Part shown: in pieces, positions 8,409-17,583 of the stretch
Layout: each line of letters starts with the position of its first letter
Position numbering within the stretch: position 1 is the first letter of the stretch
Source: Mesobacillus jeotgali
GTDB lineage: Bacteria > Bacillota > Bacilli > Bacillales > Cytobacillaceae
Assembly (NCBI RefSeq): GCF_014856545.2
Contig: NZ_CP109811.1
Span: forward strand, 3,404,001 to 3,468,000
DNA length: 64,000 nucleotides
Direction: 5' to 3'
The notes under the pieces: generated by a model
Database searches by the model: none
Seen by the model: the letters and a program-made list of their open reading frames with translations, nothing else
Told to the model about the DNA's origin: nothing
Position numbers and translations under genes: made by a program

Positions 8409-9512
8409 CTAAATAAGTGACCTTCTCAGCATAACATGAACGCCTTTAGGGACATGCGCGGCAATTTTTGCGCCAGCGTCATTGACCGTTACCCAGCCAA
8501 GCCCTGAAAAAACAACATCAGTTTTCGGTTCCTTGATGGTGAACTCATGACGAACAAGTTCAGGGAATTCATCCATCTGCTCACGGCGCGGCGGAGTGAG
8601 CAGCTCACCAGCATGATTCTTATACAGCTCATCCGCCTTTTCAAGCTTAGTCCGGTGTATGCTGATTTCATTCGGCACATAACAGGAGAAAGATCTCCTG
8701 CCCCCGGATATATAATCAAAACGGGCCAGACCGCCGAAAAACAGTGTTTGCTGTTCGTTTAACTGATATACTTTCGGCTTGATTTCTTTTTTAGGTGTGA
8801 TGAACTTTAAATCACGCTTATCCACGTAGTGCGCCATCTGATGATGGTTGATGATACCTGGTGTATCAACAATCGCTTTTCCATCCTCAAGCGGAATTTC
8901 TATCATATCAAGAGTAGTTCCCGGAAAGTGAGAAGTCGTGATGACATCTCCTTCCCCTGTCACTTCCTTGATAATCCTGTTAATAAACGTAGATTTCCCT
9001 ACATTTGTACAGCCTACAATATAAACATCCTTGCCATTGCGATATTCATCTATTGCCGCAGCAGCTTCTCTGATATTATATCCTTTTGCAGCACTGACGA
9101 GGGATACATCAATAGGATTGAGCCCCAGTTCCCTGGATTCCTTCTTCATCCAGTCAATCAATTTCCGCTGCTTGACCGATTTAGGAACCAGATCGGCCTT
9201 ATTGCCAATCAGTAATACTGGGTTTTTTCCGGCAAAACGCTGGATTCCTGGCAGCCAGCTCCCATTGAAGTCGAAAATATCAACAATCTTGACAATCAAA
9301 GCATCCTTGCTGCCAAGTTCGTTCAATATTTTTAGGAAGTCGTCATCCGTCAGGCTAACATCCTGGATTTCGTTATAATTTTTCAAGCGGAAGCATCTCT
9401 GGCAGACGACAACCTCTTTTTCCAATGAAGATGCCGGAGCATATCCCAATTCCTCTGGCTTCTCCGTCTGGATTTTCACACCACAACCTGTACAGTTAAA
9501 TTGCTCACTCAA
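8409..9512 (-). CDS. yqeH: circularly permuted ribosome biogenesis GTPase YqeH
   Basis: The 367-residue GTPase is needed for assembly of the 30S subunit. A treble-clef zinc finger is formed by C7, C10, C37 and C40. The G motifs occur in permuted order: NKADL (G4) and SAAKG (G5) first, then GCTNVGKST (G1) near residue 170 and DTPG (G3). This permutation is diagnostic of the YqeH/YjeQ group. It starts three bases after the yqeG stop. Confidence 0.97.
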   Translation of the reverse strand: MSEQFNCTGCGVKIQTEKPEELGYAPASSLEKEVVVCQRCFRLKNYNEIQDVSLTDDDFLKILNELGSKDALIVKIVDIFDFNGSWLPGIQRFAGKNPVLLIGNKADLVPKSVKQRKLIDWMKKESRELGLNPIDVSLVSAAKGYNIREAAAAIDEYRNGKDVYIVGCTNVGKSTFINRIIKEVTGEGDVITTSHFPGTTLDMIEIPLEDGKAIVDTPGIINHHQMAHYVDKRDLKFITPKKEIKPKVYQLNEQQTLFFGGLARFDYISGGRRSFSCYVPNEISIHRTKLEKADELYKNHAGELLTPPRREQMDEFPELVRHEFTIKEPKTDVVFSGLGWVTVNDAGAKIAAHVPKGVHVMLRRSLI

Positions 9513-9515
9513 ATT

Positions 9516-10037
9516 TTAGTCCTCCCAATTAAGCTTTCCTTGTTTCCTGAACCAATTTAAAATTCTTCTTTCTACTTTCCTGTTGAACCTGGTCACAAAT
9601 CCGTCCGTCTGTGCAACTGGAACAACGAGAATCGTATGGAAGCCGCTTCTGTTTCCGCCAAGTACATCGGTTAAAAGCTGGTCACCAATCACGACAGTTT
9701 CTTCTTTGCTTAACCCCATTTGTTTTAATGCTTTATTGAATGCACGGGTCATTGGCTTTCTAGCCTGAAAGATAAACGGTATTTGCAAGGGATCCGAAAA
9801 TGCCCTGACTCTTTTTTCATTATTGTTCGAGACAATCGTTACGAGTATTTCATGTCTCCTCATATTATCAAACCACTCGATAAGCTTTGGGGTCGCATTC
9901 GGTCGGTCCCATTCAACGAGTGTATTGTCGAGATCTGTTATGATGCCCTTTACGCCTTTTTCCTTTAAGCTCTCAGGCTGAATTTCAAATATACTTTTCA
10001 CATGCTGGTCCGGCAAAAAATGCTTTAGCAATTTCAT
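9516..10037 (-). CDS. yqeG: HAD-family phosphatase YqeG
   Basis: The 173-residue protein belongs to HAD subfamily IIIA (YqeG). The catalytic motif DLDNT is at residues 35-39, SNN is motif II, and GDQLLTDVLGGN is motif III. Related proteins act as phosphatidylglycerophosphate phosphatases, but that activity is inferred only. It is the first gene of the operon yqeG-yqeH-aroE-yhbY-nadD-yqeK-rsfS-yqeM and is divergent from sda. Confidence 0.93.
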   Translation of the reverse strand: MKLLKHFLPDQHVKSIFEIQPESLKEKGVKGIITDLDNTLVEWDRPNATPKLIEWFDNMRRHEILVTIVSNNNEKRVRAFSDPLQIPFIFQARKPMTRAFNKALKQMGLSKEETVVIGDQLLTDVLGGNRSGFHTILVVPVAQTDGFVTRFNRKVERRILNWFRKQGKLNWED

Positions 10038-10242
10038 TACACCTCATTAAATAAATTCCTATCATACCGTTAACATCATACCCAATTTTATCCTCGTATT
10101 CAAAACAAACATATAAATAGATAAGAAATAAAGAATTTATTCCCGCTAAAGATTGACAAAAATTCTATTTATTCGCCTGTATTCAAAATTTTATAAAAAA
10201 ATCTCAAAAAACTTTTCGACAAAATCCAGCCTTTTCCAGCCC

Positions 10243-10341
10243 TGTGGATAACCTTATACACAAAATACACATTGATTCTATTAATAATTTCCCATTTATA
10301 AACAAATTAATCACAGGTTATCCACCGCTGTTTGTGGATAA
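10243..10341. promoter_or_regulatory. cluster of four DnaA boxes upstream of sda
   Basis: Two perfect DnaA boxes read TGTGGATAA (10243-10251 and 10333-10341, bottom-strand TTATCCACA). Two single-mismatch boxes are TTATACACA (10254-10262) and TTATCCACC (10318-10326). They lie just upstream of the predicted sda promoter. In B. subtilis DnaA regulates sda through such boxes so that replication stress blocks sporulation; the same wiring is inferred here. Confidence 0.85.
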
Positions 10342-10350
10342 TTAGAACAG

Positions 10351-10379
10351 TTGTTCTCTAAGTTTCATTCTGATAGAGT
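10351..10379 (+). promoter_or_regulatory. predicted SigA promoter of sda
   Basis: TTGTTC (10351-10356) and TAGAGT (10374-10379) are separated by 17 bases. This lies 10 bases after the last DnaA box and about 80 bases before the sda start. The match to consensus is moderate. Confidence 0.5.
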
Positions 10380-10458
10380 AAGGGTAGAACAAAACAACTT
10401 ACAATTATATGCAATTAGCATCTGTTTTAGAAGATCCTTTTGGGGGTGAATGACTGGA

Positions 10459-10599
10459 ATGCGTAAACTGTCGGACGAGCTGTTGATCGAGTCATATTTT
10501 AAAGCAAGAGAGTTGAATTTAAGCTACGAGTTTATTCGTTTGATTGAAACCGAAATACACCGGCGTTCATTATCTAACCGAATTAAAGCCTCATCCTGA
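10459..10599 (+). CDS. sda: sporulation checkpoint inhibitor Sda
   Basis: This 46-residue helical-hairpin protein binds histidine kinase KinA and blocks its phosphorylation, so cells with arrested replication do not sporulate. The N-terminus [16 protein letters not shown] is near-identical to B. subtilis Sda, and the length matches the shorter B. subtilis form. GGGGGTGA at 10442-10449 is a strong ribosome site nine bases before the ATG. It is preceded by DnaA boxes and followed at once by a terminator, so it is a single-gene unit. It sits beside yqeG as in B. subtilis. Confidence 0.96.
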   Translation: MRKLSDELLIESYFKARELNLSYEFIRLIETEIHRRSLSNRIKASS

Positions 10600-10600
10600 C

Positions 10601-10624
10601 AGCCCCTAAAAGGGCTTTTTTTTT
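10601..10624 (+). terminator. terminator of sda
   Basis: AGCCC and GGGCT flank a short A-rich loop and are followed by nine T residues, two bases after the sda stop codon. Confidence 0.8.
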
Positions 10625-10699
10625 GCCCTTTTAGTAGTCATATTCATGAATAACCTAAGAATGGCTAAAGGCACAGATTCATTCTGTGCCCCTCACCTT

Positions 10700-11488
10700 T
10701 TAGACTTGTCCATTTAATGTGCCGATTTTCTCTCCATACTTAATATGATAGGGAGGAGTGATTTCCGGCAGCAGGTCAATAGAATCCTTCTCAAACAATA
10801 AGACTACTGTTGAGCCAAAGGTGAAGTATGCCATTTGCTCACCTTTCTCCAGCTTCTCGCCACAGTGGGTTGTTTCAATCGAATTGACGAACATGGCGCC
10901 TACTTTGATTACCGCTGTCATACCCGCTGCATGTTTGATTTCAGTAATCTTCCGATAGTTTTTAGACAACGGATAGTTTCCATATTTCAATCCTATTTTA
11001 TTAACAGGGTGCGACTTCTTTCCCAAAGTCCACTGATTAACGACCTCACCAGCCACTGGGCTATGAATTTGATGGTAATGGCTTGGGCTCAGGTAAAAAA
11101 TCATATAAGTCCCCTGCTCATACCTGGCCATCGCTTCGTCATTACCAAGCATTTCGGATATAGAATAGACCTTCCCTTTTACCGTGATCGTGCGATCAGC
11201 CTCAATTTGGCCCACTTCTTCGATTACCGAATCTACAGGACTAACGACTGACAGAGGATCTTGATCTATCTTCCTAGAGCCCTCTTTCAGGTTCCGGATG
11301 AAAAATTGATGGAGACTTTCATACTCCCCAATCGGCTTTTCCATTTCCTCCTGGTTGATATTATACGTTTTAGCAAAGGAAGGAATAATCCTTTTGCTGC
11401 TTTTGGATTTTGCGAATTTATGCAGAATGGCTGAAGTCCACTTCCCATTTGTCAATTCGATAAGCAGACGATATATAGATTGTAACAA
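10700..11488 (-). CDS. psd: phosphatidylserine decarboxylase
   Basis: The enzyme turns phosphatidylserine into phosphatidylethanolamine at the membrane. It is made as a proenzyme that cleaves itself within the FGST motif near the C-terminus to create the pyruvoyl group; YLSPSHYHQIHSP and the VSPVDS motif are also present. I choose TTG at 11488 as start: GGAGG lies eight bases upstream, and the resulting 262 residues match the family (263 in B. subtilis), whereas the upstream frame would start with no ribosome site. It is divergent from pssA, which makes its substrate. Confidence 0.95.
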   Translation of the reverse strand: MLQSIYRLLIELTNGKWTSAILHKFAKSKSSKRIIPSFAKTYNINQEEMEKPIGEYESLHQFFIRNLKEGSRKIDQDPLSVVSPVDSVIEEVGQIEADRTITVKGKVYSISEMLGNDEAMARYEQGTYMIFYLSPSHYHQIHSPVAGEVVNQWTLGKKSHPVNKIGLKYGNYPLSKNYRKITEIKHAAGMTAVIKVGAMFVNSIETTHCGEKLEKGEQMAYFTFGSTVVLLFEKDSIDLLPEITPPYHIKYGEKIGTLNGQV

Positions 11489-11677
11489 TGCTATTACCTC
11501 CGATAATGATCTATGCGCTTGCACCGAATAGATTGTTTGTTTTGCTTAATTAATTAAAATTTCCGAAAAGTATTAAAAAGAAATCTTTACGAAAATGCAT
11601 AATGAGCTTAGAATTATATATTATTATATAATAACCCAATGTGCCAGTTCCCTTTTCTGATTATGAGGAGTGAAAAT

Positions 11678-12217
11678 ATGTTTTTGCATGATGTACTTGA
11701 CAATACTGTCAAGAAAGTAAAATCCCAGACAGCCAATCTTCTGACACTGGTCAATCTTTCTTTAGGCGGATTCGCAATCATTTTTGCCATTAACGGCAAC
11801 CTGAATTTAAGCCTTTTACTGATTTTCATTGCTGCCCTGGCTGACCGTTTTGACGGCATGGTCGCAAGAAAGCTCAATATCGAATCTGAACTTGGAAAAC
11901 AGCTGGATTCCATGAGTGATATTATATCATTCGGGGTCGCGCCTGCACTATTAATCTATCAGGGAATTTTATCTGATTTTGGTGCTCCCGGAGCCTTCTT
12001 CATCGTTTTCTATATAGGCTGCGGCGCCTTCCGCCTGGCACGATTCAATATCACCGAGAATACCGGGTATTTCACAGGATTGCCGATTACAGCAGCAGGA
12101 GTGCTGGCAACACTGAGCTTCCTGGCCATCCCCCTTCTCCCACCGCAGACATACCTGTTCACTATGATGACCCTCAGCCTGCTGATGGTCAGTCCTTTCA
12201 AGCTTAAAAAAGTATAA
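11678..12217 (+). CDS. pssA: CDP-diacylglycerol-serine O-phosphatidyltransferase
   Basis: The 179-residue integral membrane enzyme makes phosphatidylserine from CDP-diacylglycerol and serine. The CDP-alcohol phosphotransferase signature is complete: DGMVAR, then G and two aspartates in ESELGKQLDSMSD. Several membrane segments follow. The ATG at 11678 has AGGAGTG eight bases upstream; an earlier in-frame ATG has no such site. Together with divergent psd this is the complete two-step route to phosphatidylethanolamine. Confidence 0.96.
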   Translation: MFLHDVLDNTVKKVKSQTANLLTLVNLSLGGFAIIFAINGNLNLSLLLIFIAALADRFDGMVARKLNIESELGKQLDSMSDIISFGVAPALLIYQGILSDFGAPGAFFIVFYIGCGAFRLARFNITENTGYFTGLPITAAGVLATLSFLAIPLLPPQTYLFTMMTLSLLMVSPFKLKKV

Positions 12218-12247
12218 AAACCCAGCCTGACAACGGCTGGGTTTTTG
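12216..12247 (+). terminator. terminator of pssA
   Basis: AAACCCAGCC (12218-12227) pairs with GGCTGGGTTT (12235-12244), followed by T residues; the hairpin begins at the pssA stop codon. Confidence 0.85.
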
Positions 12248-12331
12248 TATGTTTTTTTATAGATTTAGACGCAATTCCCCTAAAAAAGGCTATTTCAATT
12301 GCCAGTTTGGAAATCTGCTCTGGTAACAAAA

Positions 12332-14113
12332 TTACTCCTCAATCAGAGCCATGAACTCCTCGACATCCTCCACACACATACGGACTGCTTTTTCCCAGAA
12401 ATCCTTTTTCGTGAGATCGACGTTCAGGTGTTTTTGTGCCAGATCCTCGACCGTCATGGAAGCGGAGTCCTTCAACAGAGCAATATATTTTTCTTCATAT
12501 CCCTTTCCTTCTTCTTGGGCCATCGCATAAATGCCAAGGGAGAATAAGTAACCGAATGTATACGGGAAGTTATAAAACGGTACTCCAGTAATAAAGAAGT
12601 GCAGCTTTGAAGCCCAGAATAATGGGTGATACTGATCCAGCGCATCGCCGTATGCTTCTGTCTGTGCATTTTCCATCAGCTCACCCAGTCTTTCTGCAGT
12701 GACAACTCCTTGCTTGCGTTCTTCATAGAATTTTGTCTCAAACAGGAACCTCGAATGAATATTCATCAAAAGTGCAACAGAACGCTGTATTTTATCTTCC
12801 AACAGACTGAGTTTCTCTTCTTTTGTTTTTGCGTTTTTGACAGATGCATCAGAAACAATCATTTCAGCAAAAGTAGAGGCAGTTTCGGCAACGTTCATCG
12901 CATAATTACGATTAAGCAAGTGTAAATCTCTCATCGCATATGTGTGGAATCCATGTCCAAGCTCATGTGCAAGTGTAGAAACATTGGATGGTGTTCCTGA
13001 GTAAGTCATGAAAATCCGGGATTGGCTGCTCTCAGGGAAGAAGGTATGGAATCCGCCTGGAGCCTTTCCAGGGCGATCCTCTGCCTCAATCCAATTGTTT
13101 TCAAATGCCATCTTCGCAAAGTCTGCCTTCTCCTTGCCAAATTGCTCAAAATTCTCGATGATAAAATCTGCGCCTTCCTGATAGGACATTTTTGACTCGG
13201 TACCGCCAATCGGCGCATCTAAATCGAACCAGCTCAGCTTTTCAAGCCCAAGTAGCTTTGCTTTCCGATTCAGGAATTGAACAAATGGCTCCTTATTGTC
13301 AGAAATGACCTCCCACATGGCATCAAGTGTTTCTTTTTTCATCCGGTTAATATCAAGCGGCTCTTTCAATACATCTTCCCAGCCGCGGAGTTTATAGACA
13401 TTCAAACGAAAGCCTGCAAGATGGTTAAGAGTTTTTGCAAAGGTGTCCTCATTCTCTCCCCAGGCTTTTTCCCATTGAGCAAAAATCTCCTTACGGACAG
13501 AGCGGTCAGCATCAGAGAGCTTATTGGCTGCCTGGCCGACAGACAAACTTTCCTCTTTATAATTGATTTTCGTATTTCCAACAAGAAGGTCATACATCTG
13601 GCCCCAGCTATGGTATCCGTCTACACTCAAGGCATTGATTGCGGATTCTTCTTTTTCGGAAAGTTTTTCCGCAGCACGCTCGCGTCGCTCTGTCAATACA
13701 AAACGCAGCTCTTGCAGCAATCCTTCCTGGACAAGCTCCTCCCAAACACCTTCTGAAAAGCTGGATAGCTTCTGGTCAAAGATCGTCAGCGCTGTTTGCA
13801 ATGAAGCACTTAGTTCTGTGACTGCCGATTTTAATTGTCCGGCTTTTTTATCAGAAGTATTCTGAGCATGCAAACAGCTTACAAAAGCCCCGGCCTGCCT
13901 TACCTTCCTGGCTGCTCCATCAAACATTTCAACAAGACTCGCCAGCCTTTCTCCCTCGCTTTTCTGGTCGGCTGGCTGCCAGCTCTCAACTTCCCTCTTA
14001 AAACTTGCAATATCTTTCCCTGCAGACTTAAGGTGCTCAGCGAATGCGGGTGAATCACTTCCCCCTTCAAAAAACACGTCTAAGTCCCAAACTTCAGAAT
14101 ATGTATTGGACAT
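12332..14113 (-). CDS. M3-family zinc oligoendopeptidase
   Basis: The 593-residue cytoplasmic metallopeptidase cleaves oligopeptides. The zinc motif HELGH (in TLAHELGHGFH) is near residue 385, and a downstream ETASTFAEM glutamate supplies the third ligand. An N-terminal helical oligoendopeptidase F domain precedes the catalytic part. Length is like the ~600-residue PepF/YusX group rather than classical 670-residue PepF. It is a single gene running against pssA; no partner gene is adjacent. Confidence 0.92.
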   Translation of the reverse strand: MSNTYSEVWDLDVFFEGGSDSPAFAEHLKSAGKDIASFKREVESWQPADQKSEGERLASLVEMFDGAARKVRQAGAFVSCLHAQNTSDKKAGQLKSAVTELSASLQTALTIFDQKLSSFSEGVWEELVQEGLLQELRFVLTERRERAAEKLSEKEESAINALSVDGYHSWGQMYDLLVGNTKINYKEESLSVGQAANKLSDADRSVRKEIFAQWEKAWGENEDTFAKTLNHLAGFRLNVYKLRGWEDVLKEPLDINRMKKETLDAMWEVISDNKEPFVQFLNRKAKLLGLEKLSWFDLDAPIGGTESKMSYQEGADFIIENFEQFGKEKADFAKMAFENNWIEAEDRPGKAPGGFHTFFPESSQSRIFMTYSGTPSNVSTLAHELGHGFHTYAMRDLHLLNRNYAMNVAETASTFAEMIVSDASVKNAKTKEEKLSLLEDKIQRSVALLMNIHSRFLFETKFYEERKQGVVTAERLGELMENAQTEAYGDALDQYHPLFWASKLHFFITGVPFYNFPYTFGYLFSLGIYAMAQEEGKGYEEKYIALLKDSASMTVEDLAQKHLNVDLTKKDFWEKAVRMCVEDVEEFMALIEE

Positions 14114-14278
14114 TGATTGGTTCCCCCTTTTTTTCTATTATATTATTATAAAGTTATTTTTCTAAAATTTCTATTTTTTCAAATGTTTTTCTGGATATGA
14201 TTCTTCAGGATGATGCAGAACCCTTGTGAACCTGATTAATAATTAAATTATTCGCAAGGGAAATAATATGCAAGAAAC

Positions 14279-14316
14279 AAAAAAATAAAGGTTTACCCCT
14301 GATTACAGGATAAACC
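14279..14316 (-). terminator. terminator of the YjcZ-like gene
   Basis: On the minus strand GGTTTA (complement of 14311-14316) pairs with TAAACC (complement of 14290-14295) and is followed by a T-rich tract. It begins about ten bases after the stop of the small gene at 14327. Confidence 0.6.
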
Positions 14317-14326
14317 TTTCTGCCTT

Positions 14327-14473
14327 CTATCCGTAGAAGTACCACCAGCCGCCAAAAATCAGGACTATGACCAGCAGGATGATGAACAGTGCAAACCATA
14401 CACCACTTCCGCCGTAATATCCCGGATAACCCCCATAAGGTGCACCGTATGGTGGATAGTAACCGTAAGGCAT
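14327..14473 (-). CDS. YjcZ-like small membrane protein of sporulation type
   Basis: This 48-residue gene has a glycine/tyrosine/proline-rich start (MPYGYYPPYGAPYGGYPG) followed by one hydrophobic helix (WFALFIILLVIVLIFGG) and a short WWYFYG tail. The Y/G-rich head with a single transmembrane helix is the plan of the YjcZ family of small sporulation proteins. GGAGTG lies seven bases before the ATG and a terminator follows. Function is unknown; family membership is by pattern. Confidence 0.8.
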   Translation of the reverse strand: MPYGYYPPYGAPYGGYPGYYGGSGVWFALFIILLVIVLIFGGWWYFYG

Positions 14474-14649
14474 ACTTTCACACTCCTTTTCTGTATCCTA
14501 TTATTACTTTATGGGATTCTGTCCATTTTGGTTTGGGCTTTTGGCGAACCTTTTTAAAAATGTTTTGTAAAACTCGATATATGTGCACAGTTTTTCCAAA
14601 CTTTTAGGGTAGGATTAACTTAACAATTATATTTTCAAGGAGTTTTTTT

Positions 14650-15321
14650 ATGGCTACGATTTTGTTGGTAGACGATGAAACGCGAATGCTTGATTTGCTG
14701 GCACTGTATTTGACACCATTAGGATATAAATGCATTAAAAAAACTTCAGGCAGTGAAGCCATCAGCTTTCTCGAGGACGACAACGCTGATCTCGTTTTAC
14801 TTGATGTCATGATGCCTGAGATGGATGGCTGGGAGACATGCAATGAAATTCGCAAGCATTGGGATATCCCTGTCATCATGCTTACTGCCAGGAGTGAAAA
14901 GCCTGACATTGTCCGAGGCTTGAAAATTGGAGCTGATGATTATATCACCAAACCATTCGATGAAGGGGAATTAGTTGCTAGAATTGAGGCAGTGCTGCGG
15001 AGGCAAACTGCCCAAAGTCCCCTTCTTTCTTTCAATGGTTTAAAACTTAATATAGATTCCTATGATGTACAGTTCAACGGAACTTTGATTCCGCTAACCC
15101 CAAAGGAATTTGCCCTGCTCAGTCTTTTCCTGCAAAACGTCAACAAGGTCTTTACAAGAGAACACCTAATTACCACAATATGGGGATATGGTGTTGATAC
15201 AGAAGACCGTACGATTGATTCACATGTCAGGAACCTTAGAGATAAACTTCGAAAATCTGGTTTTGCCGCGGACAATCATTTGTCTACCGTTTGGGGTGTA
15301 GGGTATAAGTGGACTGATTGA
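14650..15321 (+). CDS. OmpR/PhoB-family response regulator, orphan
   Basis: The 223-residue regulator has a receiver domain (1-118) with acidic D8/D9, phosphorylation site D52, T79 and K101, and a winged-helix Trans_reg_C domain (about 125-222) with TPKEFALLSLF and RTIDSHVRNLRDKL. There is no histidine kinase next to it: the following gene is a haemoglobin and the preceding one is a small membrane protein. An AAGGAG site lies before the ATG. Its targets cannot be read from the sequence. Confidence 0.93.
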   Translation: MATILLVDDETRMLDLLALYLTPLGYKCIKKTSGSEAISFLEDDNADLVLLDVMMPEMDGWETCNEIRKHWDIPVIMLTARSEKPDIVRGLKIGADDYITKPFDEGELVARIEAVLRRQTAQSPLLSFNGLKLNIDSYDVQFNGTLIPLTPKEFALLSLFLQNVNKVFTREHLITTIWGYGVDTEDRTIDSHVRNLRDKLRKSGFAADNHLSTVWGVGYKWTD

Positions 15322-15411
15322 TTAAATTTTTGCTATAAATGGTTTCATTCATAATCCTTTGGATAAAGAGAGATAATAGTGACGTTAACTTTTAGACAGG
15401 AGGAATATGGA

Positions 15412-15768
15412 ATGGAAACATTATACGATCGTCTGGGCGGACAGGATTCCATTTCAAAAGTAGTGGATGTATTTTACGAAAAGGTACTGGCTGATGAAAC
15501 AGTCAACAAGTTTTTTAAGGAAACGGACATGGAAAAACAGCGCCGGCACCAATCCTTGTTCATAAGCTGGGCATTAGGCGGTCCTAACCAATATTCCGGA
15601 AGAAGCATGGAGCTTGCTCATAAAGGCATGAATCTTAATGATGAGCATTTTGGAGCTATCGCCAATCATCTTGCAGCAAGCCTGAGGGAATTCGATGTAT
15701 CGGAAGAAGACATCAATCAAGTTCTGGAGAAACTGACAGGCATGAAGAACGATATTCTTTATAAATAA
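15412..15768 (+). CDS. truncated haemoglobin, group I type
   Basis: The 118-residue protein is a small haem-binding globin. The proximal histidine is H70 in ELAHKGMNL, and the B10 position is Y22, as expected for a globin that binds oxygen or nitric oxide. The sequence resembles cyanobacterial GlbN more than the group II YjbI type. AGGAGG lies seven bases before the chosen ATG; an upstream in-frame ATG at 15379 lacks a site. Role may be nitric oxide or oxygen handling, by inference. A hairpin (CCCTTCTCC region at about 15778-15805) follows. Confidence 0.9.
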   Translation: METLYDRLGGQDSISKVVDVFYEKVLADETVNKFFKETDMEKQRRHQSLFISWALGGPNQYSGRSMELAHKGMNLNDEHFGAIANHLAASLREFDVSEEDINQVLEKLTGMKNDILYK

Positions 15769-15804
15769 TGAAGAAAAGGAGAGGGAAATCCCCTTCTCCT
15801 TTTT

Positions 15805-16365
15805 TTATTTATTCAATTGTTTAGGCAGGTTTTGCAGGAAGGAAATCATCAAGGTCATGCCTTCCCTGGTTTCTTTCTGTGTTACTGCCTTCATCAGCTG
15901 CATGGACGACAACGGCTCTTTATCCTTTGTTTGCTCTTGAGCATCATGGAACGCGGTGAGCATTCCGTCTACCAGGTCAATAGCACCAAGCTGGACGAAG
16001 GAGTCTGCAAGTTCTACACCTTTGATTGCCTTCTCGGCCATCTCCGTCACCATCGGGCCGGTCATGGCACCCTTCATGGCAGCTGCCATATCCGCAAGCT
16101 GCATCAAGGATTTCAACACACCTGTTTCTTCCATGCGTTTTACTTCCATTAAAGTACGCTCAAGATTCTCAGCCACCTCAGGAAGGGCCTTTAATAGGGA
16201 AAGTGTTTCAGGCTGAAGCAGATCATCGGCCATCTCGACCATCTTGACTCCTGTTTCGGCTATAGTCGAGACCATTTCACCGGTTACCGCGTTCATGGCT
16301 GCATCGGTAAAACTGACGAGTTTATGTTGAGCATTTAGTTGAGCTTGAGGTGTTTCTGTAGCCAT
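15805..16365 (-). CDS. DUF1641 protein of the sulfide oxidoreductase operon
   Basis: The 186-residue protein is helical and rich in MADMAAAMKGAM-type repeats, typical of DUF1641 (YrhD-like) proteins. These occur next to FAD/NAD(P) oxidoreductases or formate dehydrogenases and are thought to be accessory subunits; no activity is established. The ATG at 16365 has AGGGGTGG just upstream. It follows the oxidoreductase gene by 14 bases and is the last gene of the four-gene operon. Confidence 0.85.
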   Translation of the reverse strand: MATETPQAQLNAQHKLVSFTDAAMNAVTGEMVSTIAETGVKMVEMADDLLQPETLSLLKALPEVAENLERTLMEVKRMEETGVLKSLMQLADMAAAMKGAMTGPMVTEMAEKAIKGVELADSFVQLGAIDLVDGMLTAFHDAQEQTKDKEPLSSMQLMKAVTQKETREGMTLMISFLQNLPKQLNK

Positions 16366-16379
16366 CTCAACCACCCCTT

Positions 16380-17516
16380 CTATAAAATCCCTTTGGCATT
16401 TAACCAGTAAAGCTCATTGTATACTGCTTTGAACCAGTGCAGCAGGTCAGATGTTTCTGCTGGCTGCGGCGGGTTGTTGTAATCAAATGTAATCATGCTG
16501 GCATCTTCAAGGCTGTTTTCAAGGAAGCAAGCTACCTTGCCATTGTACACAGCAGTTTCCGGACGTCCTGTCAGTCTGCTGATGATGTTGGCAACAAGCG
16601 ATTCAGACTGATAGTGCGCTGTTGAGCCGGCTTTGCTGATTGGAAGATTCGTAGCATCACCAATTACATATACATCGTCCTGGCCAATCATCTTTAATGT
16701 TGAACGGTTTGTCGGAATGAATCCTGATTCATCTCCGATGCCGGAATCAATCACAGCTTTAGCGCCTGTATGGGCTGGAATAGTAATAAGCATGTCATAT
16801 TCATGTTCTGAACCATCCATCGTGATGGCCACTTTGCGCTTTGGATCCACTTCTTCAAGATTGAAGAATGTCTCGTATTTGATATCGCGCTTTTCGAATT
16901 GAGGAAGTCCCCATTCTGCAACTGGAACCAATGAATGGATACGGCCGATAGGATAAGCGTATTTGATTTCGATGTCCTTGCGGCGGCCATTCTTGCGGTA
17001 ATAGTCATCCAGCATCAATGCCAGCTCAAGAGGTGCAGCAGGACATTTATGCGGCACATCGATTGTGATCAGAATTTTTCCTTTTTCCATCGCTGCAAGA
17101 TCATCGCGCAGGCGTTCTGCACCATCAAGGGTATAGAAATTGTGCGCTCCTTCTCTTAAGCCAGGCACACTGTCAAGGTCAGGATGTGATCCAGTTGCGA
17201 TGACAAGGTAGTCATACTGGTACTGCTTCTTGCCTTTGACCGTCTTCTTCTCGACATCTATTTTTTCTACATCATCGTATACAAGGTTCACATGGCGATG
17301 AACGAGTGACTCCTGTTTTCTAATGAAGTGCTCAGATGGCTTTTCATTGAAAGCGATGAATAAGTATCCTGGCTGGTAGATATGCTTTTCTGTATTGGAA
17401 ATCAAAGTGACTTCGACTTCACGCTTCTTGATTTCTTCCCCAAGCTGGCGGGCTAGTCTGTTTGCGACCATTGTACCTGCGCTGCCGGCACCAAGAATAA
17501 CAATTTTCTTTGTCAT
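16380..17516 (-). CDS. sulfide:quinone oxidoreductase-like flavoprotein
   Basis: The 378-residue protein has an N-terminal FAD loop GAGSAG (9-14), an ATGSHPD motif closing the first Rossmann fold and IGDATNLPISKAG for the flavin. Cysteines in HKCPAAP (C158) and VACFLEN are placed like the redox cysteines of sulfide:quinone reductases. It would oxidise sulfide at the membrane surface and pass electrons to menaquinone. The ATG at 17516 has AGAGGTG eight bases upstream. Neighbours are a TusA and a DsrE protein, which supports a sulfur role over a plain NADH dehydrogenase. Confidence 0.88.
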   Translation of the reverse strand: MTKKIVILGAGSAGTMVANRLARQLGEEIKKREVEVTLISNTEKHIYQPGYLFIAFNEKPSEHFIRKQESLVHRHVNLVYDDVEKIDVEKKTVKGKKQYQYDYLVIATGSHPDLDSVPGLREGAHNFYTLDGAERLRDDLAAMEKGKILITIDVPHKCPAAPLELALMLDDYYRKNGRRKDIEIKYAYPIGRIHSLVPVAEWGLPQFEKRDIKYETFFNLEEVDPKRKVAITMDGSEHEYDMLITIPAHTGAKAVIDSGIGDESGFIPTNRSTLKMIGQDDVYVIGDATNLPISKAGSTAHYQSESLVANIISRLTGRPETAVYNGKVACFLENSLEDASMITFDYNNPPQPAETSDLLHWFKAVYNELYWLNAKGIL

Positions 17517-17583
17517 TTGGTCCACACCTCTTTACTGGATTCTTTGATGAAGGCTGTTATCTGAACAACAGCGATCACAACGA

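Noticed and set aside
14205..14399. Minus-strand 64-codon frame downstream of pepF's start region.
   Set aside because: It crosses the true YjcZ-like gene in another frame and its residues are random in character.
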